A stretch of 64,000 bases of DNA. Origin: CAVQCX01 sp963711095 (GTDB lineage: Bacteria > Pseudomonadota > Gammaproteobacteria > Chromatiales > Chromatiaceae). The position numbers and the translations under genes were made by a program. The number at the start of each line of letters is the position of its first letter. The stretch's first letter is position 1. Shown in pieces: positions 18,123 to 27,018 of the stretch. The stretch is from assembly GCA_963711095.1 (NCBI GenBank), contig CAVQCX010000033.1:1-64000 (forward strand), in the 5' to 3' direction. The notes beneath the pieces were generated by a model. The model worked only from the letters and a program-made list of their open reading frames with translations, was not told where the DNA came from and ran no database searches.

Positions 18123-18951
18123 CTCTCCGAATGATCCGCCCCACCGTCGCGAGATGCAACCCGAAATGCTCGGCGATCTCCCGGTAGCTGAACGCCCCTG
18201 TAGCATAAGCCGCTACTATGGCTTCGTTTCGGCCCCCGTGCTTCCTGGCGATCGCCGCAACCGAGGGGGCCGGGCCCCGCCGCTGCCTCTTCGGGATCGA
18301 TAACTCGTCCCCTTTGATCTCCATCTTGCGCTGCGTGCGCTCGACGAACGCCTCGCCACCCAGGTAGATCTGCTGGCGCAATGCGGTCCAGATGGGCCCG
18401 TCCCCGGCCGCTCGGGAGACGAATTCCCGGTAGCGCTGACGCGCCCTGCCCCTCCGGGGGCCGAACTGTGCCAGCAAGCCATCCGCCGCCAGCCATTCCG
18501 GTACCGGCACCTCCCCGACCATCGCCCGATAGCTGCTCCACGGCCAATCGCCGGCCTGCTTGACCATCCCCGCCCGCACCGGATTCAAGACCACGTAGCG
18601 CGTGACCTCCAGCAGGTAGCTCTCCTTGTCCACCAGTATCCCCTTGAACCGGCCCTGAAACAGGTGACCCGTCCTCGCGTGCCGGCGGTTGGACGCTTGG
18701 GTGAACACGCCGTTGAGCTGGCGCATCCCCTTGGAGAGGTTCCCTTCCGGCGTCTCCACGACCAAGTGGTAGTGGTTGGTCATCAGGCAATAGGCGTGGC
18801 ACAGCCAGTTGAACCGATCCGTCACCTCTCCGAGGATGGACAGAAACGTCTCCCTATCTTCATCGTCCTCGAAGATCGCTTCGCGCCGATCCCCGCGAGA
18901 CGTGACATGATAGAGGGCACCGCAAAATTCGATTCGTAGCGGTCTGGCCAT
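18100..18951 (-). CDS. REP-associated tyrosine transposase (RAYT-A)
   Basis: 283 residues, intact. The Y1 (HUH) transposase domain starts MARPLRIEFCGALYHVTSRG. The metal-binding HUH is HYH in MTNHYHLVVE, and the catalytic Tyr is probably Y145 in WPWSSYRAM. A C-terminal HTH-like tail (FSYREIAEHFGLHLATVGRI) resembles a DNA-binding recognition helix. Such enzymes cut single-stranded REP hairpins and are thought to disperse them. Inverted REP1 ends lie at 18096 and 18976, so the unit is about 0.9 kb. It is closely similar to RAYT-C at 54292. Confidence 0.9.
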   Translation of the reverse strand: MARPLRIEFCGALYHVTSRGDRREAIFEDDEDRETFLSILGEVTDRFNWLCHAYCLMTNHYHLVVETPEGNLSKGMRQLNGVFTQASNRRHARTGHLFQGRFKGILVDKESYLLEVTRYVVLNPVRAGMVKQAGDWPWSSYRAMVGEVPVPEWLAADGLLAQFGPRRGRARQRYREFVSRAAGDGPIWTALRQQIYLGGEAFVERTQRKMEIKGDELSIPKRQRRGPAPSVAAIARKHGGRNEAIVAAYATGAFSYREIAEHFGLHLATVGRIIRRAMQQGET

Positions 18952-18975
18952 GCGCTAAGCGTAGTCCAACCTGTT

Positions 18976-19001
18976 CGATGCTATAATGCGAGACCTGACC
19001 C
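18976..19001 (-). repeat. Right REP1 end of RAYT-A unit
   Basis: CGATGCTATAATGCGAGACC followed by TGACCC, inverted relative to 18096-18122. The glycosyltransferase frame begins within it. Confidence 0.7.
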
Positions 19002-20188
19002 TGGCTTTCTTTTCTGAAATAGCGTGGCCGAGGCGACCTCCCAGTGCCCCGCCGCGGGTGAGCGTCGTGATGGCGGTCTACAACGGCGCGCCGTTCCTGA
19101 GCGCCGCCATCGACAGCGTCCTGGCGCAGAGCTTCCGCGACTTCGAGCTGGTGATCGTCGACGACGCCAGCACCGACGACACCGGAGAGATCCTCGCCTC
19201 GTACACCGATCCGCGACTGGTATTGCTGCGCAGTCCGTCCAATCTTGGGCTCACCCGCTCCCTCAACATCGGGCTTCGAGCTGCGCGCGGCCGCTACGTC
19301 GCACGGATGGATGCGGACGACGTCGCCGATCCGGAGCGGCTGAGACTCCAGACAGCATTTCTCGACTGGAATTCGGACCACGTCCTGGTGGGAGCCGGGT
19401 ATCGGGAGATCGACACCCAGGGCACCCCGCTTCGTACCGTCCGCAAGCCCATGGACGACGTCGAGCTGCGCTGGGTATCCCAGGTGCGCACGGCGCTGGA
19501 GCATTCCACAGTGACCTTTCGACGCACGGGGCCCGATGGCGCAGCCTTCTTCTATGACGAGCGTTATCGCACCGCCCAGGACGCCGAGCTCTGGCTGCGG
19601 CTGCTTCAGCATGGAAAGGGCGCCGCGCTCGACGCCGTGTTGCTCGATTACCGCGTACATGGCGACAGAGTGTCGGTCACCGCCGCTGCCGACCAGCGGA
19701 CGAGCATGCTCGAAGCCTGCGTCGAGCATGCCATCCGGGCTTACCGCCTCGACGAGGATCAGCAGCATTGGGTGCGCGAGCTGCTGACCTTCTGCAATGG
19801 CGGCAACAGCGCCGAGATGCCGGGACTGCGGGGAACGGTGCGGGGCCTTGCGCTACTACAGAAGCGCTTCATCGCATCGCGTCGTCTGAGCCCGAAGGAG
19901 CAGCGATTGGTCCGCTCGCGAGGCGCTGGTCAGCTATGGCACGCGGCGCTGCGCCGACAACGGCTCGACGCGCTTCGCACCCTGCGCCTGATGTGGATCG
20001 CTCGCGCGACGCTCCCCTGGCTGGGCTGGCGGCTTGTTGACCGAGCTCTCCGCTCGGGGCGCCCCACGCCTCAGATCGAGTGTGCGCACACTCGGCGATG
20101 GAAGAACCGAGCTTCAAGCGCCCAAGCGGGTCGGGGCGAGATGCCGACCGCCCCTGCACGGCGCATAGGACGAGCCCGGTGGGTCTGA
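18986..20188 (+). CDS. Glycosyltransferase family 2
   Basis: 400 residues. The GT-A domain begins at PRVSVVMAVYNGAPFLSAAI (about residue 27); the first 20 or so residues come from the REP1 end, so the native start may be lost. The nucleotide-sugar site includes VIVDDASTDDT, and the metal-binding DxD is in GRYVARMDADDVADP. The acceptor region includes AELWLRLLQHGKGAALDAVL. It would transfer a sugar for a polysaccharide or lipid glycan at the cytoplasmic face. The C-terminus overlaps the GMC oxidoreductase start, the first step of a three-gene operon. Confidence 0.85.
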   Translation: MRDLTLAFFSEIAWPRRPPSAPPRVSVVMAVYNGAPFLSAAIDSVLAQSFRDFELVIVDDASTDDTGEILASYTDPRLVLLRSPSNLGLTRSLNIGLRAARGRYVARMDADDVADPERLRLQTAFLDWNSDHVLVGAGYREIDTQGTPLRTVRKPMDDVELRWVSQVRTALEHSTVTFRRTGPDGAAFFYDERYRTAQDAELWLRLLQHGKGAALDAVLLDYRVHGDRVSVTAAADQRTSMLEACVEHAIRAYRLDEDQQHWVRELLTFCNGGNSAEMPGLRGTVRGLALLQKRFIASRRLSPKEQRLVRSRGAGQLWHAALRRQRLDALRTLRLMWIARATLPWLGWRLVDRALRSGRPTPQIECAHTRRWKNRASSAQAGRGEMPTAPARRIGRARWV

Positions 20189-21834
20189 TTTCGGCAACCG
20201 ACTTGCCCTCGGGCAGCCCGATCGAGACCGACGTCTGCGTAGTCGGGGCGGGCCCCGCGGGACTCACCGTTGCGAACGAGCCTTGCCGTGCCGGAATCGA
20301 CACATGTGTGCTCGAGAGCGGGGTGACGAAACCCGACGAAGAGATTCAGTCGCTCAATGCCCTGGTCAACGCCGGCCACCCCCTTCGGCGCAATTTCGTC
20401 AACCGGCTCCGCGGAATCGGCGGCACCTCGGCGCTCTGGGTGGGACGCTGCATGCCCCTGGACCCGATCGATTTCGCGGCCCGTAATTGGGTGAGCGGCA
20501 GCGGTTGGCCCATCCCGTACGCGGAATACCTGAGCTACCTGCGAGCGGCCGGCGCGCTCATGGCCCTGCCCGGCGAAGAAACGGCGAGCGTCGGTCGTGA
20601 CAACTCCGACGCCCGGCCGGGACCGCACCACCTGTTCGGCGGCGATGGCGGACTTTCCGAAAAGATCGCCCTCTGGGCGCGGCGTCCGCCGCGCTTTTGG
20701 GACATGCTCGGTCCGGGACTGAAGGGCTCCGCTTCGTGCCGGATCGTCTCGGGGCTGACGGTGACAGGGCTTCAGCTAGACCCCACGGGGCGGCGCCTGG
20801 AGGCGCTGACCGCCGTCCATTCCCGTACCGGGCGGCTTCACCAGGTCAGGCCGCGCCGAACCGTGCTGGCGACAGGCGGCATCGAAAACGCCCGGTTGCT
20901 GTTGCTCGCCCGCCTTCGGAACCCCCAGGCCGCGATCCCCGATTGGCCCCTCGGCCGCTACTATATGGACCACGCCCGTAGCATCTACGGCAGGGTGCGC
21001 CTGAATCCGGGAGTGGATCTGACCGATTATCTCGGGCGGCCGCTGCGCGGCGGGATGTCCCAGTTCGGCGTCGGCCTGGACGACCAGGGGCAACGCGACG
21101 GCCGCTGGCTCAACTGTTATTGCCACCTCGAGGCCGCCGCGTCTCACCCGCTCGGAGCCACCTACGATGCCGGTGTAGCGGTGGCGAAACGCATCCTGCG
21201 GCGGGGCCAGGTCGGTCGTCGCTTCGATTGCACCGACTTGGCACCGATCAAAGATCTCATCTACCAGCTCACGCCCCGCGAGCTGCTGCCCCACGGGGTC
21301 TATCGCCGTTATTTCGCCCTTCGATCGCGGTTCAAAGCCCACAGCCGGGAGATCGTCATCGTCAACCATTGCGAGCCGATGCCGAGCCCGAGCAGTCGAA
21401 TCACCTTGGACGAAACCTTAGATCGCTTCGGCAATCCGCTTCCGCGCCTGGACTGGCGTGTCGATCCGCTGGAGACCAAGACCCTGGAGGCCATCCACGC
21501 CCGCCTCGCCGACTGCTTGTCGGCACGTGGACTGGGCCGCTTGCTCACGCCCCCGCAAGGCGTCCAGTCAGCGCACTATTTCGATTCCTCGCATCACATG
21601 GGCGGTACCCGCATGGGCGACTCGCCCCGGAGCGGCGTCGTGGATACCAACCTTCGGGTACACGGTGTCGACAACCTGTACGTCTGCAGCAGCTCGGTAT
21701 TTCCCACGGGGGGCAGCGTCAACCCCACCTGGAGCATCGTCGCTCTCGCATTGCGCCTCGGCGCATACATCGCCGGCCCTCCGGGCTCTCGCCAGACGCC
21801 GCCATCCGTTTCGCCGTCGGGAATCAGGCGATGA
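20179..21834 (+). CDS. GMC-family FAD-dependent oxidoreductase
   Basis: 551 residues from GTG 20179, chosen because it overlaps the glycosyltransferase stop; a GTG at 20080 is also open. The FAD-binding Rossmann motif is VCVVGAGPAGLTVA. The GMC C-terminal domain includes HHMGGTRMGDSPRSGVVDTN and SSVFPTGGSVNPTWSIVALA, with the conserved His/Asn pair expected. It should oxidise an alcohol, probably a sugar. Since it lies between a glycosyltransferase and a phosphodiesterase-like gene, it may modify a surface glycan; this is inference. Confidence 0.85.
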   Translation: MGLISATDLPSGSPIETDVCVVGAGPAGLTVANEPCRAGIDTCVLESGVTKPDEEIQSLNALVNAGHPLRRNFVNRLRGIGGTSALWVGRCMPLDPIDFAARNWVSGSGWPIPYAEYLSYLRAAGALMALPGEETASVGRDNSDARPGPHHLFGGDGGLSEKIALWARRPPRFWDMLGPGLKGSASCRIVSGLTVTGLQLDPTGRRLEALTAVHSRTGRLHQVRPRRTVLATGGIENARLLLLARLRNPQAAIPDWPLGRYYMDHARSIYGRVRLNPGVDLTDYLGRPLRGGMSQFGVGLDDQGQRDGRWLNCYCHLEAAASHPLGATYDAGVAVAKRILRRGQVGRRFDCTDLAPIKDLIYQLTPRELLPHGVYRRYFALRSRFKAHSREIVIVNHCEPMPSPSSRITLDETLDRFGNPLPRLDWRVDPLETKTLEAIHARLADCLSARGLGRLLTPPQGVQSAHYFDSSHHMGGTRMGDSPRSGVVDTNLRVHGVDNLYVCSSSVFPTGGSVNPTWSIVALALRLGAYIAGPPGSRQTPPSVSPSGIRR

Positions 21835-23372
21835 GCCCCGTCTACCTGATCGGGCTCGACGCCTTCGATGCCGTGCTGATGAAAGAGTGGTCGGGCCGGG
21901 GACTCCTCCCGAATCTCTCGCGCCTGATGCACCAAGGTGCCCAGGGGCGCCTGCACGGCTCCACGTCTTTGATGCAGGGGTCCGTGTGGCCGACCATTGC
22001 GAGCGGGCGCGATCCCGGCGAGCACGGCATGTATTACATGCTCCAGCCGCGCGAACGGAGCCACAAATTAAGACTCATCCGCGCGGGCGACGTTCGGTGC
22101 ATACCCTTTTGGGCCCGACTCGGCGCTCTCGGTAAGCGCAGCTTGATCATCGACGTGCCCAAGCAGGGTTTGCGGGCACAGCGCGGCACGACTCAGATCG
22201 TCGAATGGGGCGCGATGGATCATTACTCCCGATTCGCCACGGCGCCCTGGGCGCTGAAGCGGACGGTTCTTGCAGACTTCGGCCGGCACGCCCTGCTGGA
22301 CGACTTGCGCGAGCCTCGGACGTCGGTGGACTACAGCGCCCTGCTGCGCGGCCTGCTCGATGGTATCGCCGCAAAGACTGCCCTCACTTCACGCCTGATC
22401 GATGCGCAAGCGCCCGAGCTCTGTTTCTGCGTATATGGCGAGGCCCATCCGGCCGGCCATTATTTTTGGCGGTTCACGGGCGACGCCGGGACGGCCGGTC
22501 GGCACGACGACTTGGGCGATGCGCTGCAGCGGGTCTATATCGCACTCGACACCGCTGTCGGGGAACTGGTCGAGCGCTACGGGCGGACAGCTAACCTGGT
22601 CGTCTTTTCCGGGCACGGCATGACCGCCGACCACCACCCCCGGTGGCTGATGGATCAGGTTCTCCTGAGGATGGGGCTGACGGCAATCCGAAGTGGCCAG
22701 GCCCCATGGGGTGCTCAGCCCGGGCAATCGGGCGGACCGTTTCATCGCTCTATAGTCGCCTTCCTGGGAACGCGGCTACGCGATCTCGCCAACCGCCATG
22801 TCCTGCCGAGATTCGTCCAGCGTCGATTCTGGCTGCGGAACCTCCAACGCGGCATCGATCACAGGCGAAGCGAGGCCTGGGCGCTGCCGAGCGACCTGCA
22901 GGGATTCGTCAGAATCAACCTCGTCGGCCGCGAGCCGACCGGCCGGGTGTTGCCCGAGAATTACGACGCCCTGGTCGATCGGCTCTGCTCCGTGCTTTCG
23001 AGCCTGCACGACGCCACAACCGGACTGCCGGTCGTCGAGCGAATCTACAAGACCCGCGACCACTACGCCGGCCAGCCCTGGCTCGATCTGCTTCCGGACC
23101 TGTGCGTCCTTTGGAGAAATTCCGCGGTCGACCGCGTGACATCGCCGACCCTCGGCGAATTTCTACCTCCCGAAGCCCCGGATGCCCGATCGGGAAATCA
23201 CCGGATGGACGGATTCTTCTGCGCGGTCGGCCCCGACGTCGCCCCCGGAGTCGATCTCGGCGATGCCGATCTGGTTGACCTCGCCCCCAGCGTACTGGAG
23301 CTGCTCGGCGCACCGATTCCCACAGGGCTCCGCGGTAGGCCGCTGCCTTTGCGTGCCAAGGGATCGGGATAG
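21831..23372 (+). CDS. Alkaline phosphatase superfamily phosphodiesterase-like protein
   Basis: 513 residues from ATG 21831, which overlaps the GMC stop (ATGA). It resembles type I phosphodiesterase/nucleotide pyrophosphatases: metal Asp in VYLIGLDAFDAVLMKEW, nucleophile region GSVWPTIASGRDPGEHGMYY and metal His in VVFSGHGM. The usual SDHG is SGHG here, so one Asp ligand is missing from this motif; related glycan-cluster proteins may share this. A role in glycolipid or phosphoglycan metabolism is inferred from context. The frame is open far upstream, but that part is a shadow of the GMC gene. Confidence 0.75.
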   Translation: MSPVYLIGLDAFDAVLMKEWSGRGLLPNLSRLMHQGAQGRLHGSTSLMQGSVWPTIASGRDPGEHGMYYMLQPRERSHKLRLIRAGDVRCIPFWARLGALGKRSLIIDVPKQGLRAQRGTTQIVEWGAMDHYSRFATAPWALKRTVLADFGRHALLDDLREPRTSVDYSALLRGLLDGIAAKTALTSRLIDAQAPELCFCVYGEAHPAGHYFWRFTGDAGTAGRHDDLGDALQRVYIALDTAVGELVERYGRTANLVVFSGHGMTADHHPRWLMDQVLLRMGLTAIRSGQAPWGAQPGQSGGPFHRSIVAFLGTRLRDLANRHVLPRFVQRRFWLRNLQRGIDHRRSEAWALPSDLQGFVRINLVGREPTGRVLPENYDALVDRLCSVLSSLHDATTGLPVVERIYKTRDHYAGQPWLDLLPDLCVLWRNSAVDRVTSPTLGEFLPPEAPDARSGNHRMDGFFCAVGPDVAPGVDLGDADLVDLAPSVLELLGAPIPTGLRGRPLPLRAKGSG

Positions 23373-23600
23373 GGATAGGAGGACTCTGAAGGGCTTCTCT
23401 GAAAGACTTCTGGGGTCACAAGGACTTCTGAGCACAGGTCTTGCTCGCTCTTCCTCGATCACCTACGTGCTGGCGCGGTCTTGGGCATGGTGGTTCTCGG
23501 GGCGGCGCCTTTGGTAGTCTACGCCTATCGCGGGTCACACTGGATTAACAAGTGATCACCTGAAGGCTGATTGCAACCTCACACATACCGGAGACGAAAT

Positions 23601-24992
23601 ATGGCACTCCACGAAAAGAACAACATACGGGAGAACCTACTGGACGACGTGTACGCTTCTTCAGATGTTTCTACGGCGTTACCTAAGTATAGGATACCCC
23701 AGAACGAGCACGCGCCTCGCCATATTTATCAGCTGGTGCATGACGAGCTGATGCTGGACGGAAACTCCCGGCAGAATCTGGCTACTTTCTGCCAGACGTG
23801 GGTCGATCCGGAAATCCACGCCCTCATGAACGAATGCATCGACAAGAACATGATAGACAAGGACGAGTATCCGCAGACCACCGAAATCGAATGCCGTTGC
23901 GTTCACATGCTGGCCGATTTGTGGGGCGCCCCCAACGCAGCTAATACCCTGGGCTGTTCCACCACGGGCTCCAGCGAGGCTGCCATGCTCGCCGGGATGG
24001 CAATGAAGTGGAGCTGGCGAGAAAAAATGCGCGCCCAGCGCAAGCCTACCGACAACCCCAACATGATATGCGGCCCGGTGCAGATATGCTGGCACAGATT
24101 CGCGCGGTACTGGGATGTGGAGCTGCGCGAAATTCCGATGGAAGGCGATCGCCTGCTGATGACTCCGGAAGAGGTTGTCAAGCGTTGCGACGAGAACACG
24201 ATCGGCGTCGTTCCCACGCTGGGCGTCACGTTCACCGGCCAATATGAACCGGTAAAGGAAGTCAGCGACGCGCTCGACAAACTTCAAAAAGACTTGGCCC
24301 TGGATGTCCCGATACACGTAGACGCAGCCAGCGGCGGATTCTTGGCGCCGTTCGTCGATCCCGAGCTGAAATGGGATTTCCGTCTGCCGCGCGTGGTGTC
24401 CATCAATTCCTCAGGACACAAGTTCGGGCTCTCGCCGTTGGGCGTCGGCTGGGTCGTATGGCGAGACAAGGCCCATCTGCCGGAAGACCTGGTCTTCCAC
24501 GTGAACTATCTCGGTGGCGACATGCCGACTCTTGCGTTGAACTTTTCCAGGCCCGGCGGACAGATAGTGGCGCAGTACTACAACCTGCTGCGTCTGGGGC
24601 GTGAGGGATATCGCAAGATACAGCAGGCGTGCTACGATACCGCAGCGTATCTGGGCGAGGAAATTGCCAAGCTCGGGCCGTTCAAGGTGCTGTACAACGG
24701 CAAGGGCGGAATTCCGGCGCTGTGCTGGACGCTCAACGACGGCGTAAAACCGGGATACACGCTTTACGACTTGAGTGACCGCCTCCGCAGCCGCGGCTGG
24801 CAGGTGCCGGCGTACTCCATGCCGCCGCGTCGTGAAGACCTGGTAGTCCAGCGCGTCCTGGTGCGACACGGCATGAGCCTTGACCTGGCTGACCTGCTGC
24901 TGAAAGACTTGTGCCGCTGCATCGAATATTTCGAAAGGAACCCGGTTACAATCCCGCTCACGGAAAAGAGCGGCGGATATTCTCACACGTAA
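23601..24992 (+). CDS. gadB: Glutamate decarboxylase
   Basis: 463 residues from ATG 23601, preceded by GGAGACGAAAT. PLP-dependent group II decarboxylase converting glutamate to GABA and CO2, consuming a proton. Conserved segments are LGCSTTGSSEAAMLAGMAMK, HVDAASGGFLAPF (cofactor Asp) and SINSSGHKFGLSPLGVGWVV with the Schiff-base Lys. Length and motifs match E. coli GadA/B. No GABA antiporter or transaminase is adjacent; a decayed dehydrogenase fragment with SSADH features lies at 17 kb. A role in acid resistance or GABA production is family knowledge. Confidence 0.92.
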   Translation: MALHEKNNIRENLLDDVYASSDVSTALPKYRIPQNEHAPRHIYQLVHDELMLDGNSRQNLATFCQTWVDPEIHALMNECIDKNMIDKDEYPQTTEIECRCVHMLADLWGAPNAANTLGCSTTGSSEAAMLAGMAMKWSWREKMRAQRKPTDNPNMICGPVQICWHRFARYWDVELREIPMEGDRLLMTPEEVVKRCDENTIGVVPTLGVTFTGQYEPVKEVSDALDKLQKDLALDVPIHVDAASGGFLAPFVDPELKWDFRLPRVVSINSSGHKFGLSPLGVGWVVWRDKAHLPEDLVFHVNYLGGDMPTLALNFSRPGGQIVAQYYNLLRLGREGYRKIQQACYDTAAYLGEEIAKLGPFKVLYNGKGGIPALCWTLNDGVKPGYTLYDLSDRLRSRGWQVPAYSMPPRREDLVVQRVLVRHGMSLDLADLLLKDLCRCIEYFERNPVTIPLTEKSGGYSHT

Positions 24993-25014
24993 CATGGAGT
25001 GCGGTGATGAACGC

Positions 25015-25145
25015 GGGACAGACCACGACTCTGGCTTCGAGGACCTCGGCACTGCGCCACGATCGCGTTGAGGGGCTCTCACCCATTCGGCACCCCCGCT
25101 CCGAGTCACCGGCTTGGCTTTCTGACATCGTGGTCTGTTCCCTGT
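25015..25145. repeat. Inverted REP2 pair
   Basis: GGGACAGACCACGACTCTGG (25015-25034) and the inverted CATCGTGGTCTGTTCCCTG (25127-25145) bracket about 90 bp without a gene, forming a BIME-like unit. Confidence 0.5.
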
Positions 25146-25283
25146 GCTCCTACAGATATCCCCCAGCGCGCCCAGCGAGTCCTTTCGCTCTTTCCGGTCC
25201 CGGCAGATAATCTCTCGACAATCGCCACGCGAGGTCACATGGTATAGCCCTCCAGCGAGCCCGATGCGCAACGGCCTGGCCAT
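25146..25283 (-). pseudogene. RAYT N-terminal fragment
   Basis: MARPLRIGLAGGLYHVTSRG then a degraded continuation for about 25 residues, after which REP2 sequence replaces the gene. A REP1 end (TGCTTGATTACAAGACCCC, about 25301-25319) lies upstream of its start. Confidence 0.75.
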
Positions 25284-25435
25284 GACTGGAGCTTAGATAA
25301 AAATGCTTGATTACAAGACCCCGCTTTTTTGGCCCTAGGTGAACTGGAGCCAAGCGGGGCCTATCGATCGAGTGTCGTTGAAATGCCCATATTGATGCGG
25401 TAGCATCACCGCGTCAAGTGCAACACGGGACGAAG

Positions 25436-25687
25436 ATGCCGACCGCTCTGGATATCGACAATGACCTGCTTATGGCGGCCAAAGAATTGGCTCGCCGTGA
25501 GCACACCAGTGCCGGGAAGGTCGTCTCCCGCCTGTCGCGCAACGCCTTGGCCCAACCCGGAGCCTGGGCGGGCGGCACCGAGACGCAGGAGCCTGAGCCC
25601 TTCTACGGTTTTCGCCCGTTCGCTTCCCGTGGAGGTGTGGTGACCAACGAGTTGGTGGATCGCCTTCGGGACGAAGAGGGCATCTGA
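25436..25687 (+). CDS. VapB-type antitoxin
   Basis: 83 residues from ATG 25436 (MPTALDIDNDLLMAAKELAR); an ATG at 25418 would add six. The N-terminal segment looks like a ribbon-helix-helix DNA-binding domain (ALDIDNDLL then TSAGKVVSRLSRNAL). The C-terminal tail (PFYGFRPFASRGGVVTNELV) is typical of antitoxins that wrap PIN toxins. Its stop overlaps the ATG of the toxin pseudogene (TGATG). Since the toxin is broken, this antitoxin is an orphan. Confidence 0.75.
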   Translation: MPTALDIDNDLLMAAKELARREHTSAGKVVSRLSRNALAQPGAWAGGTETQEPEPFYGFRPFASRGGVVTNELVDRLRDEEGI

Positions 25688-25923
25688 TGCGGGCGCTGCT
25701 GGACGTGAGCGTGCCGGTCGCTCTCCTGGATCCCGATCATCTGCGCCACGCGGCGGCCCGTGATTGGCTGGCGCGCCACATCGATGAGGGCTGGGCGTCT
25801 TGCGCGCTGACCCAGAACGGATGCGTCCGTATCTTGTTTCAGCTCGCCTAGCCGGGTGCTCTGCCGCCGGCGGCGGTCGCGGAGCGTCTCTCGGCCGCGA
25901 CGGCTACCGAATGGCAAGGGTAG
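25687..25923 (+). pseudogene. PIN-domain (VapC) toxin, nonsense and truncated
   Basis: Starts MRALLDVSVPVALLDPDHLR, giving the first PIN Asp, and continues HAAARDWLARHIDEGWASCA. TAG at 25849-25851 interrupts the frame, which then continues PGALPPAAVAERLSAATATE, matching the usual toxin C-terminal half. It ends at TAG 25921 inside a REP1-flank sequence, so the last 20 or so residues are gone. Loss of toxin with retained antitoxin is a common decay path. Confidence 0.75.
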
Positions 25924-25966
25924 TCCAGCCTGCGGGGTGCTACAATACGAGACCTGACCCCGTTAT
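25924..25966 (-). repeat. REP1 right end
   Basis: Contains GTGCTACAATACGAGACCTG then ACCCC; same layout as the right end of RAYT-A (GTAGTCCA, then a hairpin, then GACCTGACCC). Confidence 0.65.
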
Positions 25967-26005
25967 TCCGTTATTCTTAAGCTTAGACCGTCACGACGGT
26001 GCGCC

Positions 26006-26944
26006 ATGTCCATCACGGTACGCAAGCTGCTGCAATACCCCCAGCTCGACTTCCAGGTCGATGCCGGTGAGTCGGGCCTGGGACGGACCATCACCACCGC
26101 CGAGCTCAATCGGCCGTCCTTGGAGCTGACCGGCTACTTCGCCGCCTTTCGCTCCGACCGCATTCAGGTCTTCGGCAACGGCGAGGTGTCCTACATCCAC
26201 GCGCACGAGCACGACGCCGCCCTGCGGAGCCGGTTGGATCGCATCCTCTCCGACGGTGTGCCCTGTGCCATCGTTACCAACGGTTGCCGTGCGCCGCGCT
26301 TGATCCACGAGATCGCCGACGCGGTCTCCATCCCGGTGCTCACCTGCCCCCACAGTACCACCAAGCTCTACAAGCGGCTGTGGGAGAACCTGGAGACGGA
26401 GTTCGCCCCCGCGACCACCGTGCATGGAGTGCTGATCGACATGCACGACATGGGGGTGCTGATACAAGGCAGGAGCAGCGTGGGCAAGAGCGAGTGCGGC
26501 CTGGAGCTGATCCGCAGGGGCTTCCAGCTGGTGGCGGACGATATGGTCATCGTCAAATGCCTGAACGACTCGGTGCTGATGGGGCGTGGCAACGAGCTGC
26601 TGCCCTTCCACATGGAGGCCCGGGGACTCGGAATCATCGACATCAGCCGGCTGTTCGGTGTCATGGCCATACGTGAAGCCAAGCGTATCTCCCTCGTGGC
26701 CACCTTGGATGAGTGGCAGCCGGAAACCGAATACGACCGCACCGGTCTGGTCGAGGACACCATGACCATACTCGATGTGGAGATTCCCCACGTCACCATT
26801 CCGGTGCGCCCTGGACGCAACGTCGCCACACTCGTGGAGATCGCGGCCCTCAATCAAAAGCTCAAGGAAATGGGCGTGCACACCGCTCAGCTTATGAGCG
26901 AGCGCTTGCTGACCGAGATGGGCAAGGGCGCTCCAGAAGGCTGA
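26006..26944 (+). CDS. hprK: HPr kinase/phosphorylase
   Basis: 312 residues, standard length. The N-terminal domain (about 1-130) is followed by the kinase core with Walker A/P-loop GRSSVGKSE, the acidic LVADDMVIV and the HprK signature HMEARGLGIIDISRLFG. It phosphorylates HPr on serine and removes the phosphate, controlling sugar-phosphotransferase signalling. In proteobacteria it usually lies with ptsN, rpoN or ptsH genes, but here it is an orphan whose start is about 40 bp from a REP1 end. Divergence from usual proteobacterial copies cannot be judged without alignment. Confidence 0.9.
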   Translation: MSITVRKLLQYPQLDFQVDAGESGLGRTITTAELNRPSLELTGYFAAFRSDRIQVFGNGEVSYIHAHEHDAALRSRLDRILSDGVPCAIVTNGCRAPRLIHEIADAVSIPVLTCPHSTTKLYKRLWENLETEFAPATTVHGVLIDMHDMGVLIQGRSSVGKSECGLELIRRGFQLVADDMVIVKCLNDSVLMGRGNELLPFHMEARGLGIIDISRLFGVMAIREAKRISLVATLDEWQPETEYDRTGLVEDTMTILDVEIPHVTIPVRPGRNVATLVEIAALNQKLKEMGVHTAQLMSERLLTEMGKGAPEG

Positions 26945-27018
26945 CGGGCGCGCCTGCATCATGGGGTCGGCGGACAATGATCTATCCGGACACCCATCAT
27001 CTGACGTGCCCGGATCGG

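Noticed and set aside
21120..21830. A long upstream extension of the phosphodiesterase-like frame
   Set aside because: It is a shadow of the GMC oxidoreductase gene; the ATG at 21831 overlaps that gene's stop and begins the family core.
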